A stretch of DNA of 64,000 bases from CAIXSC01 sp046349855 (lineage in GTDB: Bacteria; Planctomycetota; Planctomycetia; Pirellulales; Pirellulaceae), in the NCBI GenBank assembly GCA_046349855.1, contig JAXMBM010000028.1:24365-88364 (forward strand). Direction: 5' to 3'. Below, in pieces: positions 25,844-35,343 of this stretch. Made by a program: the position numbers and the translations under genes. Under the pieces are notes generated by a model. That model was not told the DNA's origin, did not search any database, and saw only the letters and a list, made by a program, of their open reading frames with translations. Position 1 is the first letter of the stretch; each line of letters opens with the position of its first letter.

Positions 25844-27334
25844 ATGCATCCCTTCTGGGAAATCCAGCGAGCGCTGACGCGACGTCAGTTTTTCGGCTCC
25901 ACCGGCGTGCGGCTGGGCTCGGCCGCGCTGGGCCTGCTGGCCGCGCGGGCCGGCCGGTCGGCAGACGCTCCGGCGGGAGCATCCCCCTCCGCCTCCGGCC
26001 CGCGGATGGCACCGCCGCTCCCCGGATTCCCTCACTTTCCGCCGAAAGCCAAAGCGGTGATTTACCTGCACATGAACGGCGGGCCGGCGCAGCAGGACCT
26101 GTGGGACTACAAACCCAAGCTCGGCGAGTTCTTCGACAAGGACCTGCCGGACTCCGTTCGCATGGGGCAACGGATCACCACGATGACCAGCGGCCAGGCC
26201 CGGCTGCCGGTCGCGCCGTCGATGTTTCAGTTCACGCAGCAGGGGCAGTGCGGACGCTGGATCAGCGAACTCCTGCCGCACACGGCCCGGCATGTCGATC
26301 GCATCGCGCTCGTCAAATCGATCCATACGAATGCCATCAACCACGATCCGGCCTGCACGTTCGTGATGACGGGGAGCGAGGTGCCGGGCAAGCCCAGTCT
26401 CGGCTCGTGGCTGTCGTACGGGCTGGGCTGCGAAACCAACTCGCTCCCCGCGTTCATCGTCCTGACCCCCAATTGGAAATCGGGCGCGGCGGCCCAGGCG
26501 CTGTTCGCACGGATGTGGTCGAGTGGATTTCTGCCGAGCAAGTATACGGGAGTGGTGCTGCGGCACGTGGGTGATCCGGTGCTCTACGTGCAGAATCCCC
26601 CCGGCGTCACGGCGCAAAACCGCCGCGCGATGCTCGACACCCTGGCGGAACTGAACCAGCGCACCTTCGAGCGGTTTGGTGATCCCGAGACGCAGACCCG
26701 GATCGCGCAGTACGAAATGGCGTTCCGCATGCAGTCCAGCGTGCCGGAACTCACCGACATCTCCGGCGAAACCCAGCAGACGCTCGAGCTCTACGGCCCC
26801 GACGTCGCCAAACCGGGGACCTTTGCCGCCAGCGCTCTGCTGGCGCGCCGGCTCGTCGAGCGGGGCGTCCGCGTCGTCGAGATCCTGCATCGCGGCTGGG
26901 ACCAGCATGGCAATCTGCCCCGCGATCTGCGGGCCCAGTGCGAAGACACCGACCAGCCGATCGCCGCACTGCTCACCGACCTGCAGCAACGCGGTCTGCT
27001 CGACAGCACGCTGCTGGTCTGGGGTGGCGAATTCGGCCGCACCGTCTATTCCCAGGGAAAGCTCACCAAGGACAACTACGGGCGCGATCACCACCCGCGC
27101 AACTTCTGCATGTGGCTCGCCGGCGGAGGTGCCAAGGGAGGGGTGAGCTATGGCGAAACGGATGATTTCAGCTACAACGTGCTGGAGAATCCGGTTCACG
27201 TGAACGACTTCAACGCCACGATTCTCCACTGCCTGGGGATCGACCACCTGCGTTTCACCGTCAAATTCCAGGGACTCGACCAGCGACTCACCGGCGTCGA
27301 AGATCCCAAGATCATTCCGCAACTGCTGGCCTGA
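25844..27334 (+). CDS. DUF1501 family protein, Tat-exported
   Basis: 496 residues with a twin-arginine type leader (TRRQFFGSTGVRLGSAALGLLAARAG). The body matches the DUF1501 family, related to sulfatases/alkaline phosphatases: HMNGGPAQQDLWDYKP near residue 70, HNxxP-like positions in the middle, GGEFGRTVYSQG, and DNYGRDHHPRNFCMWLAGGG. It is the standard partner of PSD1/PSCyt proteins in planctomycetes. A strong ribosome site (GAGGCGAGGAG) lies in the 39-bp gap. The enzymatic activity is unknown. Confidence 0.94.
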   Translation: MHPFWEIQRALTRRQFFGSTGVRLGSAALGLLAARAGRSADAPAGASPSASGPRMAPPLPGFPHFPPKAKAVIYLHMNGGPAQQDLWDYKPKLGEFFDKDLPDSVRMGQRITTMTSGQARLPVAPSMFQFTQQGQCGRWISELLPHTARHVDRIALVKSIHTNAINHDPACTFVMTGSEVPGKPSLGSWLSYGLGCETNSLPAFIVLTPNWKSGAAAQALFARMWSSGFLPSKYTGVVLRHVGDPVLYVQNPPGVTAQNRRAMLDTLAELNQRTFERFGDPETQTRIAQYEMAFRMQSSVPELTDISGETQQTLELYGPDVAKPGTFAASALLARRLVERGVRVVEILHRGWDQHGNLPRDLRAQCEDTDQPIAALLTDLQQRGLLDSTLLVWGGEFGRTVYSQGKLTKDNYGRDHHPRNFCMWLAGGGAKGGVSYGETDDFSYNVLENPVHVNDFNATILHCLGIDHLRFTVKFQGLDQRLTGVEDPKIIPQLLA

Positions 27335-27349
27335 CAGGAGACGATTCCG

Positions 27350-28273
27350 GTGGAACCATTTGCCGATCGGCTGGCGGCTGCCGTGCGGCGCTGCCGCAAC
27401 CCGGTGCTGGTGGGGCTCGACCCGCGCGCCGAAAGCCTCCCCGCCGGCCTGCTGGCCGACGACCAGCGCCACGACCCGGCGGCGGTGGCCGACGCCTTCC
27501 AGCGTTTCAGCTGCGGGGTCATCGATGCCGTGGCGGACCTGGTGGCCGTCGTCAAGCCGCAGGCGGCGTTCTTCGAACAGTACGGACCGGCCGGCATGAC
27601 CGCCCTGGCACGCGTGATCGCGTATGCCCGCCAGCGAGGTCTGCTGGTGATCCTCGATGGCAAGCGTAACGATATCGGCACCACCGCCACCGCCTATGCC
27701 CAGGCCTATCTGGGGGCCCCTCCGCAAAGCCCCTGGGGAGCGGATGCGCTCACCGTCAGCCCCTACCTGGGCGACGACAGCCTCACTCCCTTCGTGGAGG
27801 TGGCGCAGCAGCGCGGCGCGGGCATCTATGTCCTGGTGAAAACGTCCAATCCGGGGGGGCAGATGCTGCAGGACCTGGTGATCGCCGGCCAGCCGCTGTA
27901 CCGCCGCGTCGGCGACTATGTCGAGCAGCTGGCCTGCACAACACTCGGAGCCTGCGGTTATGGAGCCGTGGGGGCGGTGGTGGGCGCCACCTATCCGGCG
28001 CAAGCGGCCGAACTGCGCTCGGCGCTCCCCCACACCTGGTTCCTGGTTCCCGGTTTCGGCGCTCAGGGCGGCACGGCGCGCGATGTGGCGCCGGCTTTCG
28101 ATGCCCAGGGACTGGGAGCCATCGTCAACAACTCCCGGGGGATCATCTTCGCGCATGCGGCCCCCGCCTACCGGGAGCGTTTTGGCGCGGCGCGCTGGCA
28201 GGAAGCGGTAGCCGCCGCCACCCGCGACATGATCGGGCAACTGGCCGCCGATACTCCCGCCGGCCGCCTGTAG
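27350..28273 (+). CDS. pyrF: Orotidine 5'-phosphate decarboxylase
   Basis: PyrF makes UMP from OMP in pyrimidine synthesis. The 307-residue length and motifs fit the longer type-2 subfamily: VGLDPRAESLP at the N-terminus, VKPQAAFFEQYGPAG, and the catalytic LDGKRNDIG with Asp103, Lys105 and Asp108, followed by GTTATAYAQAYLG. The start is GTG (27350) with CAGGAG 9 bases upstream, and the gene begins only 15 bp after the DUF1501 stop, so it is probably cotranscribed with the PSD1/DUF1501 pair. A palindrome follows the stop. Confidence 0.95.
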   Translation: MEPFADRLAAAVRRCRNPVLVGLDPRAESLPAGLLADDQRHDPAAVADAFQRFSCGVIDAVADLVAVVKPQAAFFEQYGPAGMTALARVIAYARQRGLLVILDGKRNDIGTTATAYAQAYLGAPPQSPWGADALTVSPYLGDDSLTPFVEVAQQRGAGIYVLVKTSNPGGQMLQDLVIAGQPLYRRVGDYVEQLACTTLGACGYGAVGAVVGATYPAQAAELRSALPHTWFLVPGFGAQGGTARDVAPAFDAQGLGAIVNNSRGIIFAHAAPAYRERFGAARWQEAVAAATRDMIGQLAADTPAGRL

Positions 28274-28282
28274 CGCCCGTCC

Positions 28283-28298
28283 CGGACCGCGCGGTCCG
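28283..28298. repeat. Perfect 16-bp palindrome after pyrF
   Basis: CGGACCGC followed directly by GCGGTCCG, beginning 9 bases past the pyrF stop codon. It could form a hairpin at the end of the PSD1-DUF1501-pyrF transcript or bind a dimeric protein. No T tract follows. Confidence 0.4.
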
Positions 28299-28360
28299 CA
28301 TGCTGATCTGCTCCCTTCCCCGGATCGCTCCTGGTGCCTGGTCTCTCGAAAGGACTCCGC

Positions 28361-29446
28361 ATGTCGATTTGCTCTGCGTTGGCCGCGCGTGCGCGCTACC
28401 TCCGGTCTCTCCCGCGACCGGCCTTCTTCCTCGCGCCCGCCCTGGGGGCGCTGCTGTTCGTCGGTGGCCCGCCGACCGGCGTTACGGCCGCCGACGGCCC
28501 GCCGACTCCCCCGCCCCCCGTGCGAGTCATCTTTGATACGGACATGGGAAATGACGTCGACGATGCGTTAGCCCTGGCCATGCTGCATGCCTTGCAGAAA
28601 CGGCGCGACTGCGAACTCCTGGCCGTCACGCTCACCAAGAACCACCCGCTGGCGGGCCGGTTTGTCGATGCCGTCAATACGTTCTACGGTCGAGGGGACC
28701 TGCCGATCGGCGTCCGCCGCCAGGGCAAACTGGAGGACAGCAAGTTCCTGCCGCTGGCCACGGTCAACGACCAGGGGCAGTTGCGTTATCCCCACGACCT
28801 CGACCCCGCTACAGCTCCCGATGCCGTCCCGCTGCTGCGGCAGCTTCTGGCCCGCGAGCCGGACCATTCGGTGGTACTCGTGCAGGTCGGTTTCTTCTCC
28901 AACCTCGCCGAACTGCTCGACACCCCCGCCGACGCCCACTCCGCGCTGACGGGCCGGCAGCTGATCGAGCAGAAGGTCAAGCTGCTGAGCATCATGGCGG
29001 GAGCCTTCCAGACGATCCATGCCGATAACCGCTATCGCGAGTACAACGTGGTGCAGGATATTCCGGCGGCTCAGCAGCTGGCGCGGCACTGGCCGACTCC
29101 CATCGTGTGGAGCGGCTTTGAGATTGGGATCGCACTCCCTTACCCGGCGGCGAGCATTCAGCGTGATTATGGTTACGTCCCGCATCATCCGATCGCGGAG
29201 GCGTATTATCGCTATGAGGCTCCGCCGCACGAGCGTCCCACGTGGGATCTCACGGCGGTCCTCTATGCGGTCCGCCCCGAAGCCGGCTATTTCGATCTGT
29301 CGCCGCCCGGGCGAGTGACCGTGGAAGCCGATGGCTTCACCCGGTTCGTCCCGCAGGCCCAAGGCCGCGACCGCTTTCTGGTGCTCTCGGACCGTCAGGC
29401 GCCGCGGGTCCGCGAGGCCCTGGTCCAGCTCAGCAGCCAGCCCTGA
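28361..29446 (+). CDS. Exported nucleoside hydrolase-like protein
   Basis: This belongs to the inosine-uridine preferring nucleoside hydrolase family, which cleaves the N-glycosidic bond of nucleosides with a calcium ion. The calcium site motif DTDMGNDVDD is at residues 59-68. From ATG 28361 (AAAGGA upstream) the protein has 361 residues with a signal-like hydrophobic segment (about 18-44), so it appears exported, unlike the cytosolic enzymes of model bacteria. The substrate cannot be deduced. It could recover nucleosides from outside the cell and shares a topic, but not clearly a transcript, with pyrF. Confidence 0.88.
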   Translation: MSICSALAARARYLRSLPRPAFFLAPALGALLFVGGPPTGVTAADGPPTPPPPVRVIFDTDMGNDVDDALALAMLHALQKRRDCELLAVTLTKNHPLAGRFVDAVNTFYGRGDLPIGVRRQGKLEDSKFLPLATVNDQGQLRYPHDLDPATAPDAVPLLRQLLAREPDHSVVLVQVGFFSNLAELLDTPADAHSALTGRQLIEQKVKLLSIMAGAFQTIHADNRYREYNVVQDIPAAQQLARHWPTPIVWSGFEIGIALPYPAASIQRDYGYVPHHPIAEAYYRYEAPPHERPTWDLTAVLYAVRPEAGYFDLSPPGRVTVEADGFTRFVPQAQGRDRFLVLSDRQAPRVREALVQLSSQP

Positions 29447-29560
29447 CCGACGGGGCCGAGTTGCGTGGCTGGGGAGACGCGCGGGGGCGGCAGATGGCCG
29501 GCCGCCGAGTCCGGGGAAGGGCCGGCGGAGAGGTCAGAAGTTGGCGTGGGCAAGAACAAA

Positions 29561-29587
29561 GCGGGCCGAGCAGTTCGCTCGGCCCGC
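29561..29587. terminator. Intrinsic terminator hairpin between convergent genes
   Basis: Perfect 11-base arms GCGGGCCGAGC and GCTCGGCCCGC around a 5-base loop. Read on the minus strand the stem is followed by TTTGTTCTTG, which fits a Rho-independent terminator for the giant SdrD-B gene ending at 29662. On the plus strand the tail is CCCTTATT, weaker, but it may also stop transcripts from the nucleoside hydrolase gene. Confidence 0.7.
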
Positions 29588-29661
29588 CCCTTATTCGCAG
29601 GCGTCCGGGAGCCGCTGGCTCCCGGCGCACCATGGGTCAGGTTCCATGCCGTACCGCCGGG

Positions 29662-32600
29662 TTACGGCAGCAGGGTGGCGATCAGTTCGTCGATGGTGTC
29701 GGGCGTGCCATCGTCGTCAGCGTCCGTGAAGTAGTGGTCTTCGAAGACGTGATCGATGAGCTGATTCCCCGTGGCTTCCACGGGGTCGGGCGGCGCGAAC
29801 ACCAGTACGGGAGCTTCGATGGTGCTGACGATGGCATCGGTTGCGTCACGATAACCGATATCGGTCCCGGCTTCACCGTACAGCGCGTCAATGCCACCGC
29901 CCCCCGACAACTGATCGTTGCCGTCGCCGCCCCGCAACCAGGTGTCGTTCCCCAGTCCGCCGGAGATGAAGTCGTTGCCGCCTTCCCCGGCGATACGATC
30001 GGCACCGTTGAGCCCCACCAGAATGTCGTGGTTATTCTGGCCGTAGATGGTGTCGTCTGCGACTCCGCCAACCACGCCGTCATTGCCGTTGCCGGCGTAG
30101 ACCGTGGCCTTGCCGCTGCCCGCCCGCATGAGATCGTCGCCGTCGCCCAGCTGGGCGGCAACCTGCTGGGTCACCGAATCACCGACGCGGACAATATCGT
30201 TGCCCGAATTGGTGGTGATGTCAATCTTGGAAATCGAAGGATTGCTGTTGTACAGGGCGTTGATGAACTGGGCGTTGTACTGCACTCCTTCAAACTTGAG
30301 CGGGGTGTTGGTATTGAGATTGCCCAGGACGGCACCGACAAAGATCCGTTTGGCGTCGGACACGACGCCGAAGTTCGCATCGTCGTACACCCCGACGAAG
30401 TCGCCGCAGCCATTCGTCGTGATCTGCAGCCCGAGGGTGCTCTGCACGTCGACGTTGACCGAGTTGATGATGCGGAGCTTGGCCCCCGCGGCGGCTCCGT
30501 TCACGGTGATATCGTAATTCGTGTTGGCCTCGCCGACGTCGACCAGCAGGTCGACGCGCAGACCGGCACCGTAGGGATCGGCGATGCCAGCCGCCGTCGG
30601 TCCCACACTCGCCGTCCCCGCTCCCGTGTAGTAGCGGACGTTTCCGCCGCCCTGCTTGGCGACCGACAGCGTCCCTGCGCCGCCGCCTTCCAGCTGGACG
30701 GTGAGGATACCGACGCGCGTCGCCTGGTACGTCGTCGTGTAGTTGGTGGAAATGTTCCAGGTGTCGCCGTTGCAGGGAGCGTTACCGAAGTCCATGCCGG
30801 TGACACTGGCGTTGTTATAAACGAACGCGTAGACACTGCCAAAGGTCTGCTGGAAGCCCTGCTGATTCACCTCGCGAACGAAGTACCGCTGACCGGCCAC
30901 GTAACCGGCGTAGTCTCCCAGCTCGTACGCTCCATTGCCGCTGGTGAATTTGGTGTAGACCGGAGCCCCGTCGGCTCCGGTGGCCACCAGCTGGCCGCCC
31001 ACGTACTGATTCGGCTCCAGGACGCCGTTGTTGTTGACGTCGCGGTAGAGTTCGATGAGCCAGCCGTCGAGTCCCGGATCGGTTGCGTCCTTGACACCGA
31101 CGTTGCTGAGATCGGCGAACTTCTGGCCGCTGATCGAGATGATCTCGTAGTTGAGGAAATTGATACCCGGGGTGGCCGAGTTCGAGGTCACGACCACGCT
31201 GTGATAGCGGCCGAAGGCATCGGCGGATAACGGATAGGTATTGCTGTAGCCGCTCAGCACCTGCTCGCGGACCCGCCAGGTACCCGGCGCCACGCCGCTA
31301 ATGGTGTAGGCCCCGGCGCCATTGGACACGGCGGAAGGTTCGCCAGCGGTGAGAACGCCATCGTTGTTGTAGTCCACGTAGATGGTGAAGCCGGACAGCG
31401 GAGTGTCACCACCCTCGAAAGGCACCACACCGTCGCCGTCCAGATCGCGGTACTTGAGGCCGCTGATGGTGCTGGCGCGCCAGTTGCCGAAGTTGTATCC
31501 GGTGAGGTTGGCATTCGACGCCACGGAGACGGCGTGGGCCCCTCCCGAGGGAGCGGACTGAGTCCAACCTCCCTGCTGAACCTCGCGCAGATTCCAGTTG
31601 CCCGGGTTGACTCCGTTGATCGTGTAGCCACCCCCGGCAACAGTCACAGCGGACGGCTCACCCGCATCCAGGGTCGAGTCATTATCGTAGTCGACGAAGA
31701 TCGTCCAGCCGGGCAAGCCTGGCTCCCCCGGTTCTCCCACGACCCCATCGCCATCCAGATCCTCGTACTTGGCGCCGCTGATCGAAGCGGTGTGCCAGTT
31801 GCCGAAATCGCGACCGGTGACGCTGCCGCTGGAAGTGAACGTGATGGAGTAGGTACCGCCGGCCGGATAGGAGTTCGTCCAGCCCGCCTGTCCGACCTCG
31901 CGCACCGTCCAGGTCCCCGGGGTGATGTTGGTGATCAGGTAGTCGCCGTTCCCGTCCGTGAGATCGGACGGTTCGCCGGCGTCCAACACGTTGTCGTTGT
32001 CGTAGTCGACGTAGATCGTCCAATTGACGAGCCCGGGTTCGCCGCCTTCCCGCGCGGCGCCATCGGCATCCAGGTCATGGAACTTGGTGCCCGACAGAGT
32101 CGCCGCGCGCCAGTTGCCGAAGTCGCGTCCTGTGATGGCATCCTGGGAGGTTACCGTGACCGACCAGTACCGGCCGAAGCCATCGGCCGTCGCCGGATAG
32201 GAGTTATTCCAGCCCAAAGTCGTCTCTTCGCGCACCCGCCAGGTGCCGGGCGTTACGTTGGCGATCGTGTACTGTCCCGTGCCGGCGGTTACGGCAAAAG
32301 GCTCATTCGCATCGCGCGTGCCGTCGTTGTCGTAATCGACGTAGATCGTCCAGCCGTTGAGTCCCGGTTCGCCGCCTTCCAGCGCAGCGCCGTCAGCATC
32401 CAGGTCCTCGAACTTGGTGCCGCTGATCGTGGCCGGAGCCCAGTTGCCGAAATTTCGGAACGCGACTGTCACGCCGGAACCCACGACGATGGCCTGGGGC
32501 GCGCCGCCGGCAGGGAACGATTGGGTCCAGCCTACCTGGCCGACTTCGCGGAGATTCCAATTCCCCGGAATGACACCCGTGATCGTGTAGTTGCCAACGC

Positions 32601-34953
32601 CGTTCGTCGTGGCCGACGGTTCTCCCGCGTCCAGCGAGCCGTCGTTGTCGTAGTCGACGTAGATCGTCCAGCCCGACAGACCGAGTTCACCGACTTCGGG
32701 AATCACGCCGTTGGCGTTTTCATCGTTATACTTTGTCCCGGTGACGAAACCCGTGGTCCAGTTGCCGAAATTGCGCCCGTTGGTGGTCGAACCGGAGGTG
32801 AAGAGCTGGGTGTAGCTGCCGAGGGCCGGGAACGAATTCGTCCAGCCTCCCAGCCCAACCTCACGCACCGTCCAGGTACCCGGCGTAACGCCAGTGATCG
32901 AGTAGTTGCCACTGCCATTCGACACCGCAGACGGCTCTCCGGCGTCCAGCGAGCCATCGTTATCGTAGTCCACGTAGAAGGTGAAGCCGGACAGTCCCGG
33001 TTCGCCGCCTTCCTGCGGCTGGCCGTCGGCATCCAGATCGTTGAACTTGATGCCATTGATCGTGGCGGCGGTCCAGTTGCCGAAATTCCAGCCATTGGTC
33101 GCGGCGTTCGACGAGACGGTCACCGAGTGAGTACCGCCGGCGGGATAGGAATTGGTCCAGCCCACCTGTCCCACTTCCCGGACATTCCATGTGCCCGGGT
33201 TCACCCCGTTGATGGTGTAGCCGCCACCCGCCACGGTCGCAGCCGAAGGTTCGCCCGCGTCCAGCGAGCCGTCGTTGTCGTAGTCGACGTAGATCGTCCA
33301 GCCGGGAAGGCCAGGCTCGCCGCCTTCCTGGTTGACCCCATCAGCGTCGAGATCGGCGAACTTCACCCCCGACACCGAACCCGTGGTCCAGTTGCCGAAG
33401 TCGGCGCCGCTGAACGAAGCTCCGGAAGTGAAGGTGTACTGGTAGGAGCCCGCCGCCGGATAGGAGTTGGTCCAGCCGCCGAGCCCCACTTCGCGTACGA
33501 AGTACGTCCCCGCGAGGACGCCATTGATCGTGTAGTTGCCGCTGCCGTTGGTGAGCGCCGACGGTTCGGTCGGATTGTCCCAGCTGCCATCGTTATCGTA
33601 ATCGACGTAGATCCGCCAGCCCGGCAGCCCCGGTTCGCCACCTTCCCGCGGCTGGCCATCCGCATCCAGATCGTTGAACTTGACTCCGGAAACCGAGGCC
33701 CCCTGGTAGTTGCCGAAGTCCAGGTGGTCGAGGGTGTGGTTGAGCGGATCGAGGACCACAATGTACTGGTTGCCATCCGACGAATCGGGCCAGGTCTGCG
33801 TGTAACCTCCCGGTACCACCTCCGTTAACCGGTGGGTGCCATAGGGGACGCCGGAGAAACTATAGAAGCCATTCACGTCGGTGATGGCGAACAGGTCGTT
33901 CACCGCGTTGTTACCCAGATCCAGATTGATCGTCACCCCCGCCAAGCCGGGCTCGTTATCCTGCCGCATGCCGTCGCCGTCGAGATCGTTCCATTTGTAG
34001 CCGCTGAGCGCAGCTGTCGGTGTGACAAACGAGAGATCGTAACGGTTGACCTGACCCAGGCTGCCACTGTAGACCTCGACGTAGTACACGCCCGCGGCGG
34101 CATTATTCAGCACGGCCGTATCGACGGCCGACACCGACGACGCATTGCTGGACGTCAAGATGGTCCCCGCCGCGTTACGAATCCGCAGTCCCAGGTTGGT
34201 CGGCCCCGAAGATCCGCTGGCCGCCCCCGTACCCGCGGGCATGATGACCGAGATGTTGAGCGTCTGCGGCGGGCCGGCCGGAATCGTAAACTGATAGAAA
34301 TCCCGGTCACCGTTGGTAAGCGTGTAGTTGTCGAGAACACCCACGGGAAAAGCGCCCACGGTTCCCAAGGGAGTCGCCAACCCGATTCGATTGTTGTTCG
34401 TCCCAGCGTCATCTTCGCGGTCACGATTGGCGATTTCGAATGTGTAATTGGCGTCGTCCGCCGCCGTCGCACCGTGGATTCGAGCGTAATACGTCGTCCC
34501 CGCGGCCGCGGAAAACGTGATCGTCCCGGTCGCGCCGTTGGAAGCCACCGGTACGGGCGCACCGATCGTGGCGCCCCCGGCAGTGACCTGCTCGAGCACC
34601 AGCGAGACATTGGCGTCCAGGTCGACTGACGGGTCGCCGCCGTTATTGACCAGCGTCAAGACGATGTCGCCAGTGACCCCGGCGACGAACTGGTAATAGT
34701 CGTTGTCGCCGTTGGTGATCGACGCTCCCACCGATCGGCTGTCGACCACGTAGGGGGCCGAAGGCAGGAAGTGCTCCACCACCTGGCCCGACGGGGCGTT
34801 GTTGGTCGGCTCCACGTCGAGAAAGTCGCGCGCCATCAGCCGCCGGTCTTCCAGCGCCTCGAAGACGAACGAGTTTCCCAAGGGGCGACGGCGCATCCTC
34901 CGGCGAGGAGTTCGCAGAGATACGGCGGAGCGACGACGGCGAAAGAACGACAT
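29662..34953 (-). CDS. Giant extracellular SdrD-B repeat protein with RTX C-terminus
   Basis: From ATG 34953 (AGGAG upstream) 1763 residues are encoded. N-terminus: an Arg-rich leader and FEALEDRRLMA, the planctomycete extracellular motif. Two PPC-like domains follow (about 45-320, DNDYYQF and DRDFYQFTI). Then come ten SdrD-B/CNA-B type repeats (about 315-1390); eight are closely related and about 105 residues long, with recurring YVDYDNDGSLDAGEPSA, PGTWTVREVG and FGNW signatures and calcium-binding-like DxDADG loops. A connecting region (1390-1620) leads to about seven hemolysin-type GGxGxD nonapeptides (for example GGDGNDQLSGGGG). Such proteins are cell-surface or matrix components that need calcium. 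No enzyme domain or dockerin is seen. Confidence 0.9.
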   Translation of the reverse strand: MSFFRRRRSAVSLRTPRRRMRRRPLGNSFVFEALEDRRLMARDFLDVEPTNNAPSGQVVEHFLPSAPYVVDSRSVGASITNGDNDYYQFVAGVTGDIVLTLVNNGGDPSVDLDANVSLVLEQVTAGGATIGAPVPVASNGATGTITFSAAAGTTYYARIHGATAADDANYTFEIANRDREDDAGTNNNRIGLATPLGTVGAFPVGVLDNYTLTNGDRDFYQFTIPAGPPQTLNISVIMPAGTGAASGSSGPTNLGLRIRNAAGTILTSSNASSVSAVDTAVLNNAAAGVYYVEVYSGSLGQVNRYDLSFVTPTAALSGYKWNDLDGDGMRQDNEPGLAGVTINLDLGNNAVNDLFAITDVNGFYSFSGVPYGTHRLTEVVPGGYTQTWPDSSDGNQYIVVLDPLNHTLDHLDFGNYQGASVSGVKFNDLDADGQPREGGEPGLPGWRIYVDYDNDGSWDNPTEPSALTNGSGNYTINGVLAGTYFVREVGLGGWTNSYPAAGSYQYTFTSGASFSGADFGNWTTGSVSGVKFADLDADGVNQEGGEPGLPGWTIYVDYDNDGSLDAGEPSAATVAGGGYTINGVNPGTWNVREVGQVGWTNSYPAGGTHSVTVSSNAATNGWNFGNWTAATINGIKFNDLDADGQPQEGGEPGLSGFTFYVDYDNDGSLDAGEPSAVSNGSGNYSITGVTPGTWTVREVGLGGWTNSFPALGSYTQLFTSGSTTNGRNFGNWTTGFVTGTKYNDENANGVIPEVGELGLSGWTIYVDYDNDGSLDAGEPSATTNGVGNYTITGVIPGNWNLREVGQVGWTQSFPAGGAPQAIVVGSGVTVAFRNFGNWAPATISGTKFEDLDADGAALEGGEPGLNGWTIYVDYDNDGTRDANEPFAVTAGTGQYTIANVTPGTWRVREETTLGWNNSYPATADGFGRYWSVTVTSQDAITGRDFGNWRAATLSGTKFHDLDADGAAREGGEPGLVNWTIYVDYDNDNVLDAGEPSDLTDGNGDYLITNITPGTWTVREVGQAGWTNSYPAGGTYSITFTSSGSVTGRDFGNWHTASISGAKYEDLDGDGVVGEPGEPGLPGWTIFVDYDNDSTLDAGEPSAVTVAGGGYTINGVNPGNWNLREVQQGGWTQSAPSGGAHAVSVASNANLTGYNFGNWRASTISGLKYRDLDGDGVVPFEGGDTPLSGFTIYVDYNNDGVLTAGEPSAVSNGAGAYTISGVAPGTWRVREQVLSGYSNTYPLSADAFGRYHSVVVTSNSATPGINFLNYEIISISGQKFADLSNVGVKDATDPGLDGWLIELYRDVNNNGVLEPNQYVGGQLVATGADGAPVYTKFTSGNGAYELGDYAGYVAGQRYFVREVNQQGFQQTFGSVYAFVYNNASVTGMDFGNAPCNGDTWNISTNYTTTYQATRVGILTVQLEGGGAGTLSVAKQGGGNVRYYTGAGTASVGPTAAGIADPYGAGLRVDLLVDVGEANTNYDITVNGAAAGAKLRIINSVNVDVQSTLGLQITTNGCGDFVGVYDDANFGVVSDAKRIFVGAVLGNLNTNTPLKFEGVQYNAQFINALYNSNPSISKIDITTNSGNDIVRVGDSVTQQVAAQLGDGDDLMRAGSGKATVYAGNGNDGVVGGVADDTIYGQNNHDILVGLNGADRIAGEGGNDFISGGLGNDTWLRGGDGNDQLSGGGGIDALYGEAGTDIGYRDATDAIVSTIEAPVLVFAPPDPVEATGNQLIDHVFEDHYFTDADDDGTPDTIDELIATLLP
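30780..34010 (-). repeat. Ten tandem ~315-bp coding repeats (SdrD-B)
   Basis: The segment encodes ten successive SdrD-B units. The DNA is itself repetitive: the tract encoding YVDYDNDGSLDAGEP recurs with few changes about every 315 bp between roughly 31150 and 33720. Units 2-9 are the most alike; the first and last are divergent. Recombination between units could change their number, and short-read assembly of this stretch could miscount them. Confidence 0.85.
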
Positions 34954-35343
34954 GGAGGGAGCTCCTGGGGATATGAACGGCATAAATGCGTCAACCTGCA
35001 CAATCGCCACAGTTTGCCCAGTTTTGGCAGAAAGTCTAGAGATGTCAAATGGATTCCCCAGCTTTGGCGGGGGACGAAGGGGCCGCTGTCAGCAGGCAAC
35101 GGCGTCGCGTTCAGGGGATAGAGTTCCGTCCGGCGCTTCGAGTTGACGACCTTGCCCCCCGTCCTGGAAGGGCCGGACCGAGGGCCTCTCCGCGCTCCTC
35201 AACCAACCAGCGAGTGGAGTGGAAAACGCTTCCCGCCCCGTGTCCGTCTCTCAGGGGGATTTGCGCGAAACTCTGGATTTCCCGGCAAAACGACGATTAG
35301 AATTGGACAGAAGTATCCAGAAATAAAGGAGGTCGTATCCATC
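34954..35343. promoter_or_regulatory. Divergent promoter region between two exported-protein genes
   Basis: 390 bp without a gene. For the minus-strand SdrD-B gene there is a perfect -35 TTGACA (complement of 35043-35048), a 17-base spacer and AAAACT (complement of 35020-35025), which keeps only the A2 and T6 positions of the -10 box. For the plus-strand gene there is TAGAAT at 35298-35303 with no clear -35, 40 bases before a near-perfect ribosome site AAAGGAGGT. The surrounding ATTAGAATT is repeated upstream of the gene at 40952. Confidence 0.4.

Noticed and set aside
25592..28240. 882-residue minus-strand frame opposite DUF1501 and pyrF
   Set aside because: Antisense shadow with atypical composition; the plus-strand genes are well supported.
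31150..33720. Regularly spaced repeats considered as a CRISPR array
   Set aside because: The period is about 315 bp, the spacers are also conserved and in frame, and the translation gives SdrD-B domains.
29242..33828. Two long plus-strand frames opposite the SdrD-B gene
   Set aside because: They are repetitive only because the other strand encodes protein repeats.
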